NCBI RefSeq assembly: GCF_014196255.1
Contig: NZ_JACIDH010000027.1
Coordinates: 1 to 35,717 of the forward strand
Reading direction: 5' to 3'
Length of the DNA: 35,717 bases
Origin: Sphingomonas pseudosanguinis
GTDB taxonomy: Bacteria > Pseudomonadota > Alphaproteobacteria > Sphingomonadales > Sphingomonadaceae
The notes below the pieces were generated by a model that searched no databases, was not told the DNA's origin, and saw only the letters and a program-made list of their open reading frames with translations. Of the stretch, positions 34,961 through 35,717 are shown piece after piece. The first letter of the stretch is position 1, and each line of letters begins with the position of its first letter. Both the position numbers and the translations under genes were made by a program.

Positions 34961-35413
34961 ATGATTCGCGACGACATCAAGGCCGCGCAGGTGGCCGCCA
35001 TGAAAGCGGGCGACAAGGAAAGCCGCGCGGCGATCAGCCTGATCCAGGCCGCCATCAAGAACCGCGACATCGAACTCCGCACCGGGACCACGCCCGCCGA
35101 TGACGATATGGTCGTGATCGAAGTGCTGCAGAAGATGGTCAAGCAGCGCCGCGAATCGATTGCCATGTACGAACAGGGCGGTCGCCAGGAACTGGCCGAT
35201 GCCGAAAAGGCGGAAGTGGCGGTGATCGAGCGCTTCCTGCCGCAGACGCTGACCGAGGATGAGACCAAGGCCGCCATCGAGGCGATCAAGGCGGAGATCG
35301 GGGCGAGCGGCATGAAGGATATGGGGCGCGTCATGGCCGAGCTGAAGGCGCGGCATGCGGCGGTGCTGGATATGAGCAAGGCGAGTGGATTGGTGAAGGC
35401 TTCGCTGGCGTAA
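34961..35413 (+). CDS. GatB/YqeY domain protein
   Basis: A 150-residue soluble helical protein of the YqeY family, related to the tail domain of the GatB amidotransferase subunit. Recognisable stretches are MIRDDIKAAQVAAMKAGDK, SLIQAAIKNRDIELR, KMVKQRRESIAMYEQGGR, IERFLPQTLTEDE and GMKDMGRVMAELKARH near the end. A role in tRNA-dependent amidation is often suggested but not proven for stand-alone YqeY. In alphaproteobacteria the gene usually sits between carA (divergent) and dnaG; here an insertion sequence and hairpins follow instead. Confidence 0.93.
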   Translation: MIRDDIKAAQVAAMKAGDKESRAAISLIQAAIKNRDIELRTGTTPADDDMVVIEVLQKMVKQRRESIAMYEQGGRQELADAEKAEVAVIERFLPQTLTEDETKAAIEAIKAEIGASGMKDMGRVMAELKARHAAVLDMSKASGLVKASLA

Positions 35414-35470
35414 GGTTGGGGAGTGGGGCGAGTGCGGGGTTTCGATCGCAAGCGGAGTCCCCTCCCCCAA

Positions 35471-35561
35471 CCCCTCCCGCCTGCGGGAGGGGAGCCTGTT
35501 GCGCTTCGTGGAGAGGAATGCCCCCCGCCACAAACGCATCCCCTCCCGCAAGCGGGAGGGG
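35471..35561. repeat. Pair of perfect 22-base hairpins after the YqeY gene
   Basis: CCCCTCCCGC-CT-GCGGGAGGGG (35471-35492) and CCCCTCCCGC-AA-GCGGGAGGGG (35540-35561) are two perfect 10-bp stems with different two-base loops, 47 bases apart. They differ in sequence from the 11680-type element but share its double-hairpin plan. They may end YqeY transcription. No T-run follows. Confidence 0.8.
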
Positions 35562-35675
35562 ACCGAGGGGAGGGCCCCCGGCCCTTCCGCGAAAACCGCC
35601 CGACGCGGAAGGCGCGAGAACTTAGGGTCCGGACCCAATAACTGGCTTCCGTTATGTGCGTGATGGTGATTCACT

Positions 35676-35691
35676 GCCTCTGTGAGGAGGC
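35676..35691 (+). promoter_or_regulatory. Hairpin covering the ribosome site of the transposase start
   Basis: GCCTC (35676-35680) can pair with GAGGC (35687-35691), hiding the AGGAGG (35685-35690) that precedes the ATG at 35698. Such pairing would dampen transposase translation, a known theme in insertion sequences. The stem is short, so the effect may be modest. Confidence 0.35.
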
Positions 35692-35697
35692 GGTGTG

Positions 35698-35717
35698 ATG
35701 GCCGATTTCTTTTGGTT
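35698..35717 (+). CDS. Transposase start (partial, six codons visible)
   Basis: ATG at 35698 follows AGGAGG by seven bases and opens MADFFW before the window ends. The position just inside the presumed IS end and the resemblance of these residues to IS5-family transposase N-termini suggest a transposase. Six residues cannot prove it. Confidence 0.45.

Larger units (their letters stand above)
35621..35717 (+). mobile_element. Left end of a probable IS5-family insertion sequence (cut by window edge)
   Basis: From about 35621 the sequence changes character: CTTAGGGTCCGGACCCAATA resembles the terminal inverted repeat of IS5-group elements, with an internal GGGTCCGGACCC palindrome (35625-35636). 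It is followed after 62 bases by a small reading frame starting MADFFW, the beginning I associate with IS5-family transposases of sphingomonads. The other end and the target duplication lie outside the window, so the exact boundary is uncertain. Confidence 0.55.

Overview
The window is GC-rich (a hand count of one carA row gives about 67% GC). Its gene content points to a sphingomonad alphaproteobacterium: DUF4170, an alpha-amino-acid ester hydrolase, a NodT-type efflux lipoprotein, an OprB porin, carAB-greA with a divergent YqeY gene, and Sphingomonas-like palindromic repeats. The taxonomy is inferred from family content and style; no search was run. Thirty-two base pairs of structure and composition at the far left look like a poor-quality contig end.

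Layout. 1-212: homopolymer-rich edge and a hairpin. 213-3611 (-): exported PD40/amidohydrolase fusion, divergent from a lipoprotein esterase (3734-4609 +). 4616-7280 (-): an OxyR-like LysR regulator that lacks the redox cysteines, then an FAD monooxygenase and a DUF427 protein. 7463-11668 (+): a type I secretion-like operon of ABC protein, HlyD adaptor and TolC channel, in which every ATPase motif of the ABC protein is lost. 11856-14874 (-): OprB porin followed by a Tat-exported GH29 fucosidase. 15118-16947 (+): chemoreceptor. 17003-21266 (-): EmrA/EmrB/NodT drug-efflux operon, divergent from its probable MarR regulator (21363-21824 +). 21886-23482 (-): HWE/HisKA_2-type kinase with a damaged ATP lid region, overlapping a single-domain response regulator. 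23669-25636 (-): alpha-amino-acid ester hydrolase, divergent from a GntR/FadR-type regulator (25851-26558 +). 26772-28022 (-): ferredoxin-reductase-like flavoprotein. 28149-28364 (+): DUF4170 protein. 28725-34820 (-): carA, a small GIY-YIG-like gene, carB, greA and a rhomboid protease. 34961-35413 (+): YqeY-like protein. 35621-35717: left end of what looks like an IS5-family insertion sequence.

The most unusual items are three. First, a 122-codon, AT-richer (about 48% GC) GIY-YIG/T5orf172-like reading frame sits precisely between carA and carB, overlapping the carA stop and ending two bases before a TTG start for carB; this resembles an intergenic homing-type insertion in an essential operon. 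Second, the ABC-HlyD-TolC operon has an ABC protein with no Walker A lysine, no Walker B acid, no signature and no H-loop histidine. Third, an OxyR homologue has His and Ala in place of the two redox cysteines, but carries an ATAG-N7-CTAT OxyR-type half operator overlapping its own -10 box.

Three families of palindromic repeats lie in the gene gaps: a 120-140 bp double-hairpin element (three copies), a 165 bp-period REP-like array (28395-28707) and a pair of perfect 22-base hairpins after the YqeY gene.
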